From Hyaloperonospora brassicae (taxonomy: Eukaryota > Oomycota > Peronosporomycetes > Peronosporales > Peronosporaceae), in the NCBI GenBank assembly GCA_947650285.1, contig CANTFL010001296.1, positions 248,001-312,000 of the forward strand: a DNA stretch of 64,000 bases, in the 5' to 3' direction. The position numbers and the translations under genes were made by a program. Under the pieces are notes generated by a model. That model was not told the DNA's origin. It searched no databases and saw nothing but the letters and a program-made list of their open reading frames with translations. Below are positions 33,944-44,507 of this stretch, piece after piece; position 1 is the stretch's first letter; each line of letters starts with the position of its first letter.

Positions 33944-34335
33944 TGTAACGGGGCACACCCTTGCGTGAACTTAACGCAAGGGTATCGGTGCTCCGACAGA
34001 CGTACACGAGGCATACGAGGAAGGGTAGAAAAGGTAAAAGTAGAACTTTTATATTAATATAATTAAGTCTTTTAACTACTGTCTCTCTGTTTGACTTAAC
34101 TTAATTATGCTAATATAACTGAGTGTATGGTGACGTCTCGTCACCACTCATTGCGCGCGTCTTGCGGCGATTGGTGGGTTGATACCATCAAGATATCAAC
34201 CAATGAACAGACTCTTTGGTCGACCCTCCAATATCGCCACTTTGGTGATATTTGTTTAAAGAATATTCAACTTAATATTCTTTTTTGTCATTGTTTCTCT
34301 AATGACAATTTCATGTAACGGGCTGCCCCGGTACA
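33944..34335 (-). repeat. Solo LTR with target-site duplication
   Basis: A 392-base LTR of the element 3 superfamily in reverse orientation, TGTAACGGGGCAC to CCCCGGTACA, contains the reverse of the GCGCGTCTAGCAGC-type motif and is flanked on both sides by CTCTT (33939-33943 and 34336-34340). This is the product of LTR-LTR recombination that removed an element. Confidence 0.8.
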
Positions 34336-34363
34336 CTCTTGCTCAGATAACTGAGCTAGACTT

Positions 34364-34781
34364 TGTATTGATAACAATGCAAGGGCGCGTACTCCCGACG
34401 TCACGTACACGTGGCGGTGAGGAAGCGCGAGGAAGTTAACAGAGCTCGCGAGCTCTGTTAAAGGTGATAGTAGAACAGTATTTCATTTAGTTGACAAAAC
34501 TACCTTTGTCTAAATCTAACTATGTTAAACTACAAGTCCCTATCTGATTTTATTTCTCACCACCCATTACGCGAGTCTAGCAGAGATTGGTATTTAATAT
34601 GGTCGATGTACGGTGTACATCAATCAGCCAAAGAATCACTTAAAGAATGTTGTCTTGAAGGAAACATTCGATAAACATCAACTCTCCTTGAGTGATGTTG
34701 ATTAAATATCATCAAAATAGATAATATTCAAAAATTGGTATATTCGTACCAATTTTTATGTAACGGGCTCACCCCGACACA
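34364..34781 (-). repeat. Second solo LTR, abutting segment A'
   Basis: It has the reverse-orientation LTR features (TCTCACCACCCATTACGCG, end TGTAACGGGCTCACCCCGACACA). The right end is sharp at 34781, where homology between A and A' begins. The left end is approximate, and no target duplication was found. Confidence 0.6.
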
Positions 34782-35516
34782 CCGTGCAAGCACCAGCGAG
34801 CAGAAGTATCGCGATGCAGCTTCATCATTTCGACCATTATTCCTCGTGTCTTGCTCAGCTTGTCTGACATATGCAAGTTGTGCCTAGACCACGTACGTGG
34901 GCGTTCATTAGTGCGAGACGCGCACAACAATACTGGCATTTATAAAGGAGAACTAATGATGCAACAGATCCAAAGGACAAGTTATTCTGAAAAACTTGTG
35001 CCTCATGGACATAAAGACTGGATTTGTCTGGTGTGACGATAGTTACGTTGCCAAATCGACGTAGGGAGATAGCTAACAACGTGGTAGTGGCACGAAACAA
35101 ATAGCAACGAACATGATGTTGCGGTCCCAAGTCAAGACGGCTGATAGCGGATTTAGAGCAATACTACTCACACAGACTAGTCTTGATCCACAAAGTTGTG
35201 CGAGATGAAATCCCCCACGTTGTAAAGCCCGGATCAAGATGGCCACTGCGCTATCGTACGAGGCACTATCTGCGTTTTTTGGGGTTAGGCAACGGCACTT
35301 GATAGCACGGATTCGCGCAGCATGCCTGCATCGGCGTCATTGTAAAGAGGACTTGGTTAAAATCGATCAAAAGCCTGCAGGATTACAGAAATGGATCTTC
35401 TGGTCTAGCTGAACAAACGCAGTATATGGCCAACTATTACAGTGCATTCAGTTAACACAACGTCCACAAGCAGCGCCGATTGCGAACGAGTCTTGGCGGA
35501 TGTAGGTCCTCAGCGC

Positions 35517-36553
35517 CTAAGCATCGGTGAACGCGCTAAAAGGAGGGAACTGGCTAACGTCCAGCTGCTTGGCGAAGTCAGGGAACGCCTTGATGATCTT
35601 TGACCGCAGTTGCTCGTACACTATGTGATTACCGCGTCGGCTAAGATGCAACCCGTCCGACAAATTTTCAGGACGTTCAGCCTCTGGCAACGTTTGGAAG
35701 AATGAGTACAAGTCCAGCACGTGCGTCCCCAGCTCCTTGCCTGCATCGACGCACGCTCGAGCGTATTTGCCCGCTGCTTCGTTTGTGCGCTCTGGTAAGC
35801 CCTTTGATGAGCGAGATTTGAGGGTGGCTTCATCGACGTACGACGGCGTAATCAGCAAAATTTCGGCATCAGGTGCTGCGGTCTGAAGCGTGCGAACAAT
35901 CTTGATCAGATTCTTCTTGTAGGCTGCAAGAGGGACATGCTGGCGAGCATGCGATCTAGTTGGGAGAGCAGCGTCGTTCGTCCCAAGCCACAGCGTAATC
36001 AGTGAATTTGACCGCAGGTCCTTAACTTCCTTCTCAATTGTCGGCAACGCCGTATCGATGAACCACCTTCACACAAAAGTCATGTACGTCAGACGGTGGC
36101 AGTCAGGCGAAAGAGAAAGAAGTACGTGTGTCATGCATTCCAGCAGCAGCCCGGTACTTACTGGGTGTTGTATCCAGAGAGCCCACGTGACACAACGTCA
36201 GCTGATTTAACATAGCGGTTCTGCATCAATGCAATCCAGCCACGGTTGCCAGGGTTGGTTCCTCGTGCAGTTAGCGAGTCACCTATGAAGTACATGACCG
36301 GCCGACGTATCGCGCTCACGGCGCCAGTGGTAGTGTTGTCTCCCGCAGTTGCACACTGCCCCAGGCAGCAGTCATCCCATGAGGTTGCATCAGGGTGTTG
36401 CTTTCTACATGTTGCAGAAAACGCAGCAACCTCATCATGACTACGACCTTCACAATGATCGTTTCCCCGGCAAACCGTGCTTGCTGTCTCACTGAGGGCA
36501 GAGGTGGAGAGAGCGGCAGCGATGGCGATATAGAGTCCGCTGTAGATGTACAT
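35517..36553 (-). CDS. GDSL/SGNH esterase, isoamyl-acetate-hydrolase-like, copy 2 with Cys-rich insert
   Basis: Exons 36553-36162 and 36066-35517 (GTAAGT..AAG intron) give 313 residues. Signal peptide as in copy 1. Immediately after it comes a segment absent from copy 1, with six cysteines in about 40 residues (TVCRGNDHCEG, SATC, DDCCLGQC), likely three disulfides in a secreted protein. The SGNH core follows: GDSL, SRGLSGYNT, GTND, DGLHLS. Exon 2 is identical to copy 1 in protein sequence, whereas the block I neighbourhood differs (SLTARGTNPGNRG here, SLTELGSDLDTRG there). Secretion and an accessory Cys-rich region would fit an extracellular esterase of a plant-associated oomycete; that role is inference. 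Confidence 0.8.
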
Positions 36554-37002
36554 ATCTGCCTTGGTCTGCGGTTTTTGCTGTTGATTGCAGAATGCGAACT
36601 GCAAGTTGGCACACCCACTCTCGAGAGCAAAGGGTGAATTGCTCGTAGCAACACACTGTGACATGTCGGCCGTTCATTCGATCCGGTCGAAGGAGGAAGG
36701 TCACCATCTCAAGAGCACAAATCCAGCAATGCATGAACAAGCTCAAGTCCACGAGGTCGTAAATAGTTGGCCTCTCGTGTGTGATTTTGAGCCGCTCTCA
36801 TGGATAGCCTCTATGACTTCAAACCGCCAAGCAAATAGTCACAATCCCTTCGAACCGCCTCGACGAGCGAGTTGCTTCGACTTTCAACTACTGGTGTGTC
36901 TCCATCCGCACATCGACTTTCGATATCACATCAGACTACATTCACACTACTTCGTCCCCCGTCCAAAAATATGACAACGCACCTGGTGCAGAGCAGCATT
37001 CC

Positions 37003-37404
37003 ATGCTGCCACATTGTCCGAGCGCAGATGACAGCAGCGACACCTTGAACCAGCTGCTTTGGCTGTGCTCTCGACCGTCCGATCGTATATTTCGAGGGAG
37101 AGGGCTACCGCGGCTACATAGGCGCGTCGTCATCAGAGCGAGAAGAGTTTCTTACAGCTCCCGCCACTCATCATCCGAAGATAAGAGCGATAGTAGCCAG
37201 TCTGGACAACAATACGAGCATTCGAGGAGATTCTCCTGTTGGAATTGGATCAGTTCTACCCCCTTGGCGGCATTGTGCCGGTCTATGGCTACCACTGTCA
37301 TGGAGACATCGCAGGGTCATCAATGGGCAGCACCATCAGCCCTTCTTCAATGGTCGATATTGATAATGGTTGTCGTGATCGACAACAATAATTGTTCTCT
37401 GTAG
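37003..37404 (+). CDS. Uncertain Ser/Arg-rich open frame in A'
   Basis: It has 133 codons (VVIRARRVSYSSRHSSSEDK, then a hydrophobic end). The corresponding stretch in A (complement 14419-14664) ends earlier. A second frame on the same strand also looks coding-like (RPIVYFEGEGYRGYIGASS), so this may be a decayed gene with a different true frame. No family recognised; translation is uncertain. Confidence 0.2.
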   Translation: MLPHCPSADDSSDTLNQLLWLCSRPSDRIFRGRGLPRLHRRVVIRARRVSYSSRHSSSEDKSDSSQSGQQYEHSRRFSCWNWISSTPLAALCRSMATTVMETSQGHQWAAPSALLQWSILIMVVVIDNNNCSL

Positions 37405-40144
37405 ATCGACAACGGCAACAGTTATCTGTAGACCGACATTGGATGTGTACATGTGGGAACGAGTGGAAGGTATCAAATGGTCCGAGTCGAAGGCGCTGGT
37501 TACATGATAGAGTGCGTATGCGGACGCGTACACATTTTACTCAATCAGATGGCAATCTGCCTCTTTTGAACAACTAGTGGTCAAATCTCGTATTCGGGAG
37601 CGTCCTGTCGCAGAGACGTACGTACGTTCAAGCAAATGCACCATGCACGCGCCTATACGCGGAGAGTGGTACTTGGAGTTGCAAAGGGAGTGTCCCATCT
37701 ACAATGGGCAAGGCAAACAGACACATCATGAACAAGTGGACGAAATAGCATGCAGGACCGGACGATCGGGTCCGATAGGATCTTTACATTAGGCCTTACG
37801 CGCGATCCTCTTGCTAGCCTTAGGCGAAAGACTGTGTACAAACATCTATTTCGCTGTTGTTTTCCGCCATTCTACCAGGAAGCTGGCACAATGGTCATCT
37901 CTACGCTCAGATGAGGATAGCTCATAGGCTGAGATTTTGCTCAAGCGTCGCGACCTGTTTCAGTTAGCTAAATGCGTTGTTGCCTGGACCCTGAGGATGC
38001 ATCGCTTGCTCATTCTACGCCATGCTGCTGCACATAATATGGCTGTCGTTTGCTTTAGTCTGACGAATGTGTGCAAATAAGACCTGCCCCCGGAATGTCG
38101 CACCCAAGTGCACTGCGAGCCTTCATAATCTTTTCGTGCCTGTATGTTAATGGCAGACCGAAATCCTGTTCAACTGCCTGGACGAAAACTGTGCAGCAGA
38201 CTGTAGCTGATCTTCGGGCCTTTGTTGTGGCTTGTGCAAGTGCACAGTCGACGTTTGAATGGAGAGACATCGATCGTACACCTCGTGTCACCCGTAAGAA
38301 AAGCTGATCGAACACCCCGTGTCATGCGTGCAAGTAAAAGTGCGTCGACCGCAACACTTCGGGCGTTGTGTGAGCACCAGTGTCGGTTTTACCGGTTGTC
38401 GAAGGGGCGCGTCAGCATGCAAGCGGGAACCTAAGAGTACGTCCAGACGAATAAGTAAAGCACAACCAGACAACTAGTATTGTGCTATGTGGCGATTGCT
38501 AATGCGCGATCAGACGATTAGTAATGCGCGACGTGGCGGTTAGTAATACGCGATAAGACGATTAGTGACGCGCTGTTAATATTGCATAGTCAATGGCTCT
38601 GGTAGGCTTAGACAAGCACGTGAGATTGCAAACCAAGGGCCTGCATATATTCTCTTAGCATTTTGCTCCATACCAACAAGAACCTGGTGAACAACGCTTG
38701 CAACAGTAACGCTTTCCCCCTCAAAGTCCTTCACCCACACTTCCTTTGCGCCAATCTTCATAGTATTCTACGTTCGAAGGAGTGTTGACCTAGAATCAGT
38801 GCCCTGACCGAAAGACTCTCCAGTGAAGTCATCTCTCGTTGTCAATATCACTTGCTCGTGTATTCGGCAATCGACTTCACTCATATCAGTTTCTGCAACA
38901 ACTCGAGTGATACATCCGCGATGTAGATTTGTTTGCAGAGCGATGACATGGATGAATGCTGCTAGTCTTGGCCTTCCGATCGAGAAGCTATATCAGCGTT
39001 TGGTGCGTTCTCGCAGTAGCTGTCGTTAAAGAGCTCGCAAGATGATCGATACACCCATCTCTTGACACAATGTTGGACAGGGACGCGATGAAGAGACCAG
39101 CTTCTTGTAATGCAGTGGTTGTACCGTCGCACCTTGTAAGCACTACATTGATCGTTGGCTGTACTTGGAATACACGGTCGCCATAAGGGTGGACGTGATG
39201 CTATGAAAGATGTAGAACTACTTCCGAGTTGCTGCGCAGTGTGCTGAGGCTGAGTATGAAAGACATCCACAGTACTTTGAGATTCGTCGCTTTTGTCATG
39301 GCTTACCGAGGAGCTTTTTGATCGAACCGAAAATCGTTGTGACAACAACCAGCTGGACTGCATGGTCTTGAGTATGGCGCAACTCGTTGAAATACTTATC
39401 GAGTCGGCTTACTAAAACGACCACGAGAGATCGAGCGATTAGGCATACTAACAGCGGTCCAAAGACCTCTTCCCAAAGTAACGAGCAGCAATGGAAATTG
39501 ACCCATCTTTTCAGTCATTATTCGAGCAATTTAAGCGCCAGGCTCTGCAGGACGCACCATTTCACAATTTCCCCATGTAGGATGAACAACCGTATCGTGT
39601 GAATTTCAGCTACTATCAATCGAACAGTGGTCGCAGTGAAATCGAACGTGTAAATAGCAGTTTAGTTACAGTCCACATCGACTGACCTAATAGCAGAATC
39701 GCTAGACAGTCACGCGATGCTGCTTTTCTACAGATTGCGAAGTAAATTAACGTTTGTGGCCGTGCATGGCCTTCCCTAGACCCAAAGTAACGCCGAAATC
39801 TAGAGAAAAGATCGAGCATCAACATTGTGGTCAAAAGAGTCGTGTGACGTCAGATTTTTTCAATGCAAACGTGTATAGAGCAATTCTGCAACTGTCAACA
39901 TGCAGCCACAATGCGCATCTTAGGGAACGAAGACATGGATTGCATGATTTGTAGGCACAAAATTTTCACAATTGATAAAATGATTCATCATTCGGCGTTT
40001 AGAAGCATCGTAAGATATGTCATTCAAGCGCCATATAGAAAGAGAAAAGCGAGAAAAAAGTGCTCCTACAGGGCAATGTCGCGCAAACTTCGAGCTGATT
40101 GCATTTGACAACGACGTAAAGGCGATTATTGCAATGGGGCTCAC

Positions 40145-40620
40145 TTCTCACTAGGTAACTGGTTAGCCCTTTTACCGTTACAGTAAAAAAGAAGGGTGTG
40201 CGCTTCCAAAGCTACACGTTCACCGTACGTGCAGAGGAAATGAAGAATCTGAGCAAAAGTTGCTCCGAAGGAAAGACGAAGATAAACATGTATATTTAAT
40301 ATTGGTAAGCCTCGTTAATAAAGCCTTTTCCTCTTACTTACCATTTATTAAACTACAAACTTCCAACGCAAAATCTCACTCACCACCCCTTGCGCGCGTC
40401 CAGCAGCGATTGGTGGTATATGAGGCTGATGTCATGGTCAATATCAACAAATTGTGAAGCAGCGCCGTAAATTGCATCGAAAGAAAATAGTCCAACAATT
40501 ATTGACTGGCGAAAGCAAAATCGTTAAATATCACGAAATAAGATGATATTCTTATTAGCACAATTCGTGCCAACGACATGAAATTGGCCCACCCCCCAGT
40601 AACTTATCAAGATATCCGTC
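40145..40620 (-). repeat. Decayed solo LTR of the element 3 superfamily
   Basis: It carries the reverse motif TCACCACCCCTTGCGCGCGT then CCAGCAGCGATTGGTGG, AT-rich flanks, and an end resembling CCCACCCCCCAGTAAC. Boundaries are approximate. Confidence 0.45.
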
Positions 40621-41960
40621 CAACGTTGGACCACACCGTCAGAACTCCACCGTTGTATGGTAAGCTCAAACTCGTCGGTAACCTCCTCACTCAATCTGAT
40701 TTGAGTACGCAGTTTACGTGTCTTTCGGTCAGTCTCTTGCACTGATATCCATCGCTGGATGGCTTTACGGCTATCCGATAGACGCATGAAAATCGCTTCG
40801 ACCTCTAAGAACCGGCTGTGTCATCGACGCTTTAGGTTGCGGCTGCTGGCTGTCGAGAAAATTAAATTAAAAGGAGTAATGAAATGGGCGGATTTAAAGC
40901 CCTTCTTGTGGCGTCTACGGGTTGGCAATTTATCTACGCGGTCCAGCGATCGAGGTTTCGGCTCCGGCAGCACATATGATGTAACGGAATCGCATCATAT
41001 TACAAACTTTGCAGCCGTCTGATGCTACCCTGTGTTTTTTCTACACCATCCTGTATCATCCTCCAGACCGACATGAAACGACACTTTAGATTGTGCTGCA
41101 AATTCTCTGTTAATGTAGAGATACCGTCAAGGCGAAAAATTACAACTACGATGTCGTACTAAGTTCAAATAAGAGATAAATCGACGCGACCTTGTAATCG
41201 GACCAAAAACTTCATTGTCGCGTCAGACTTGGTGCGCCGAACCACCTATTCCTGATGCATTTCGTGACCGGCGACAGGTGAAAGGATTAAAACAATAAAA
41301 TGAGCGTGAATGAAGAAGTTATGCGTGAATACATGTCCATGATCATGGATGTGTGTGCACGGTCGTACAGTATACATCAGTAGCGAGAAATATATCGTTG
41401 TCATCTTGTTGTGTCTTTTTCCATCTTGCAGGACGTGTTTTCGCTTTTGTCATTGCATCGTGCATTATATAATTCCTCAAAAAGTGTACTGCGGTGATAA
41501 CCTCTCATCCCAAACGGCTTTTGTCGCACAAAACATTGACTAATCAAGGATTTTCCTTCACCCAATCAAATGGGCCTTTTCTGTTGAATGAAGTTGGATT
41601 CTATCTAGACCAATCAGGACGATGTTCGGACTCGTGGCCCGAATTAATTGTATCAAAATGCTGCGGCGTTCGATTGCCGTCAGTTTAGCACTTTTTGCCT
41701 CGTCGAAAAGCCATAACGAGCACCCTGGCACCACCGTCTTCGGTTGTACAAGCGCCTCACTAGCTCTGGTTGTATAAACTTCGTCCAAAACAAGCAAGAC
41801 AACAATCGATGGCCCATTACGGCAAGATAGCTATGTTGCTGTCGTTGGCAAAAGCACGCGTGTGCCTGGATGTAAGAAAGATGAACAAATGAAGGCTGAT
41901 ACACTTGCCGACTTCCACCTCTACAATGTGGCCTTCCAGCCCCCGCATAGGTTGGCCATC

Positions 41961-41988
41961 CAACAACAACAACAACAACAACAACAAC
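41961..41988 (+). repeat. CAA trinucleotide microsatellite
   Basis: About nine tandem CAA units, interrupted only at the end. Confidence 0.9.
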
Positions 41989-42490
41989 ATCAATGTCGAC
42001 CGATTCACCACTCGTTGACTTTCGTTCGGCTCCTTCGCCATTCTTTTTGAACAGGAGCACGACGTCATCAAGTGTGCGTTTCGTGCATGACGTTCCGTCC
42101 ATTCAAACGTTCGTCGGGCCTCGAGTCTCGCGTCCAAATGGCGAATGCGTCAATCGCATGTACACACTGCAGGAACCTCTGAGAAGGAGAGCTGTCGCAC
42201 ACACAAAAGCGACTGATCGCTTCACATTAGCACCCTCAAAGCGCTTTCGAAAGGACCGCTGCCATGTCCCAGCTCGCGTCACTATCGTGCAGGCGGCAGC
42301 CTCTTGATACGGTGCTCGTCCACCATCCTGTCAACGCGTGGTTTTCATTGGCGCAAGGAAGCGCGACCAGCCCCTCATTGGTGCAAAACGGAGAACACCG
42401 CACCCAGCAGTCACTCAACCAGTCGCCGCCCGCCACCTTCCGCCCGAGCAGCTCACTTTGGAACTTACTCCGACGGCGTCGATCGTCGCT

Positions 42491-43537
42491 ATGGAAGCGC
42501 AACAGACCGAAGACACGCTCAAAAAAGCTGCCGCCGCGTCTTCCGGTGCGCTGCTCACGTCGCTCTTCGTAACGCCCCTCGACGTGGCCAAAGTGCGCAT
42601 CCAGTCGCAGGTCTGGCGCTCCTCGAGCGCGCCCGTCGCCTTTCGCTCGGCCCTCGCGGCCGACGCTACGGCCGCTGTCCCGCCGTGTTGTCGCGCTCGC
42701 TGTGTCTGTAACCGCTGCAGCACGCGGCCCGTGGCGAAGCTGCAGGTCTCGAGGCGCCGCGGCCACGCGCTGTCGGCCATGCGCATGTCGTGCGCGCGTG
42801 CCGCGGCGCCGCGCCAACTCGAGAGCACGTCGCACGCGCTGCGGCACATTTTCCAGACCGAAGGCCTGTCGGGATTGTTTGCCGGGCTGTCGCCCGCGAT
42901 GCTCATTGCAGTGCCGTCGACGGTGCTGTACTACGTCTCGTACGACCTGTTGTTGCTGGAAGGCCGGGCACAGGTCCCGCAGCTCGACGCCATTGTGCCG
43001 TTGATGGCCGGGACCAGCGCTCGGCTCCTTGCTGCGTCCATGACGTCGCCCATTGAGCTGATCCGCATGCGGATGCAGGGGCCGAACGCTGGCGCCGGTG
43101 TGGTTGCAACGTTCCAGCAAGCGGTGCGGCGTGGAGGGTACAGGTCGCTCTTGAATGGATTAGGCGCGACGTTGGCGCGCGACGTGCCGTTCTCGGCCAT
43201 CTACTGGACGTCGTACGAGCGGCTTCAGCAGACACTTCAGTCGACCGAGCACGAGGTCTCGCGGACGCAGCGGGCGTTTGTCTGCGGAGCACTGTCTGGT
43301 GCGATCGCTGCGACGGTCACCACTCCGTTCGACGTGGTCAAGACGCTGCAGCAAGTGCATTCGACGAGACAGGGCTCGCAGCCGTCTGGGACACTGGTGC
43401 TGCGACAAGTGGTGGCCAACAAGGGCGTGGGTGGCGCGTTTACGGGACTTGGGGCACGGCTCGCACGGGTCGCACCGTCGTGTGCGATCATGATTTCTTG
43501 CTACGAGCTTGGAAAGGAGAAGCTAGGGCTTGCATGA
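42491..43537 (+). CDS. Mitochondrial carrier, SLC25A39/SLC25A40 (MTM1) type
   Basis: An intronless 348-residue member of the mitochondrial carrier family, which has six membrane helices in three repeats in the inner membrane. Carrier signatures are all present: TPLDVAKVRIQ (near residue 30), SPIELIRMRMQ in repeat two and TPFDVVKTLQQ in repeat three. The ending RVAPSCAIMISCYELGK and the RDVPFSAIYW stretch are typical of the SLC25A39/40 branch, which imports glutathione into mitochondria. The loop after helix 1 holds a Cys-rich stretch (CCRARCVCNRC); in animal SLC25A39 a Cys loop at this place takes part in iron-sulfur/glutathione sensing. ATG 42491 was chosen because it begins just before the first helix; the frame is open upstream without an ATG. 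Confidence 0.88.
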   Translation: MEAQQTEDTLKKAAAASSGALLTSLFVTPLDVAKVRIQSQVWRSSSAPVAFRSALAADATAAVPPCCRARCVCNRCSTRPVAKLQVSRRRGHALSAMRMSCARAAAPRQLESTSHALRHIFQTEGLSGLFAGLSPAMLIAVPSTVLYYVSYDLLLLEGRAQVPQLDAIVPLMAGTSARLLAASMTSPIELIRMRMQGPNAGAGVVATFQQAVRRGGYRSLLNGLGATLARDVPFSAIYWTSYERLQQTLQSTEHEVSRTQRAFVCGALSGAIAATVTTPFDVVKTLQQVHSTRQGSQPSGTLVLRQVVANKGVGGAFTGLGARLARVAPSCAIMISCYELGKEKLGLA

Positions 43538-44050
43538 GGTGAGGTGAAAGTCGGACAGCGGGGACGTGTGTGTCGAGTCCAAGCAGGGGCTAGCAGGACT
43601 GTTGCAGCAAAGCAGTCGAAGGTCTGGCGTTGGTGCGAGACGATATTTTATATAAATACAAGCTGTGCGTATGATGTAGGATGTTGCACTGGAGTGAGAG
43701 TGTGAAGGAAGTCGACAGCCTGGATCGAGTGTTGCATGAGTAATCCCGCGCGAAGACGGACGTTCCAAGACGTGTTGCAAGGTTCAATGATGAGCAGGGA
43801 AATGCGTGCAAGGCAATCGAGTCGGCCAGAAATGCACGGCCAATTTCGACAAGCGGCCAGCAAGATACGCTACAACACCTTTCAACCACGCGAGTGGCAT
43901 TTCTGCCTAAGCGAACGTCCGTCAGTATCGCTTGAGACCTATCGAAGTAGTGCAGACGCTCATAAATGCACAAATGACTGCTGGATAAAGTCGCATGTAA
44001 GATCGGTACACGACTGACGCTTACAAGTGCTTTCTGCTGCGCATAGCGCG

Positions 44051-44507
44051 ATGACGGACAGCATGCACGAAGGCTGTGCTTCTGAAGCCAACAATGACGG
44101 TGAAGACCCGAAGAAGGCGCTTCGCAAATGGAATGTCCGCACAGAGATCCATAGTGATAGAGTGGCATTTGTGCTTGCAGATCGCACGCGAGAAGGTTGT
44201 CACGAGTACCCATCGATTGGGAGTCGGCGCTCGTTCATCCGACTGATGTGGAACGGCGCTGCGATCTTTCCGAGTGTATCTTCCATCACGTCCAGCTAAG
44301 ACGTGGACACCGGATCGCGAATGTGATGATATTGCAACACGGTTGAAACAGTGTAAGCAGTCGACTGTTTTTGGTCGTAAGAGATCAGGGGACGCCAAGC
44401 CTCATCGAGTGACAATGGAGCGCCACGGACGGTCTAGATTGAGCTTCTCGATTGCCGAGTTGCTCAATCATCGGATTGATCGCTGGTCCTACGACGACTT
44501 GTTATAG
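44051..44507 (+). CDS. Small hypothetical protein (two exons proposed)
   Basis: Proposed exons 44051-44195 and 44296-44507 (donor G|GTTGTC, acceptor CCAG) give 118 residues rich in charged amino acids, with KKALRKWNVRTE and SIAELLNHRIDRW. No family recognised. An upstream open frame from ATG 43736 (RRRTFQDVLQGSMMSRE) with a GTAAGA donor at 43997 may be a further 5' exon, but I could not find an acceptor that keeps frame. The gene lies 0.5 kb downstream of the carrier, same strand. Confidence 0.35.

Larger units (their letters stand above)
34782..39678 (-). repeat. Segment A' of the inverted duplication (without element 2)
   Basis: It is the reverse complement of segment A along its full length, including unit C (38288-39070), unit B (37620-38290), a Ser/Arg-rich 133-codon open frame at 37003-37404 and the GDSL gene. 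Near 35010-35040 it contains the uninterrupted form of the element 2 target site. The right edge is near 39678. Small indels and substitutions separate the copies. Confidence 0.85.
39679..42490. other. Intergenic region between A' and the gene block
   Basis: No gene is supported. It contains a decayed LTR at about 40145-40620 and a CAA microsatellite at 41961-41988. Short open frames are not convincing. Confidence 0.5.

Noticed and set aside
1..42400. RXLR or Crinkler effector genes
   Set aside because: No open frame combines a signal peptide with an RXLR-EER or LFLAK motif. The only secreted candidates are the GDSL esterases.
42236..43120. 294-codon open frame on the minus strand
   Set aside because: It is fully antisense to the GC-rich carrier gene, is Arg/His-rich, and has no domain. 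A shadow frame.
43590..44213. 207-codon open frame on the minus strand
   Set aside because: It spans the 3' end of the carrier gene and the opposite strand of the proposed small gene, is Ser/Cys/His-rich, and has no support from splice sites or motifs.
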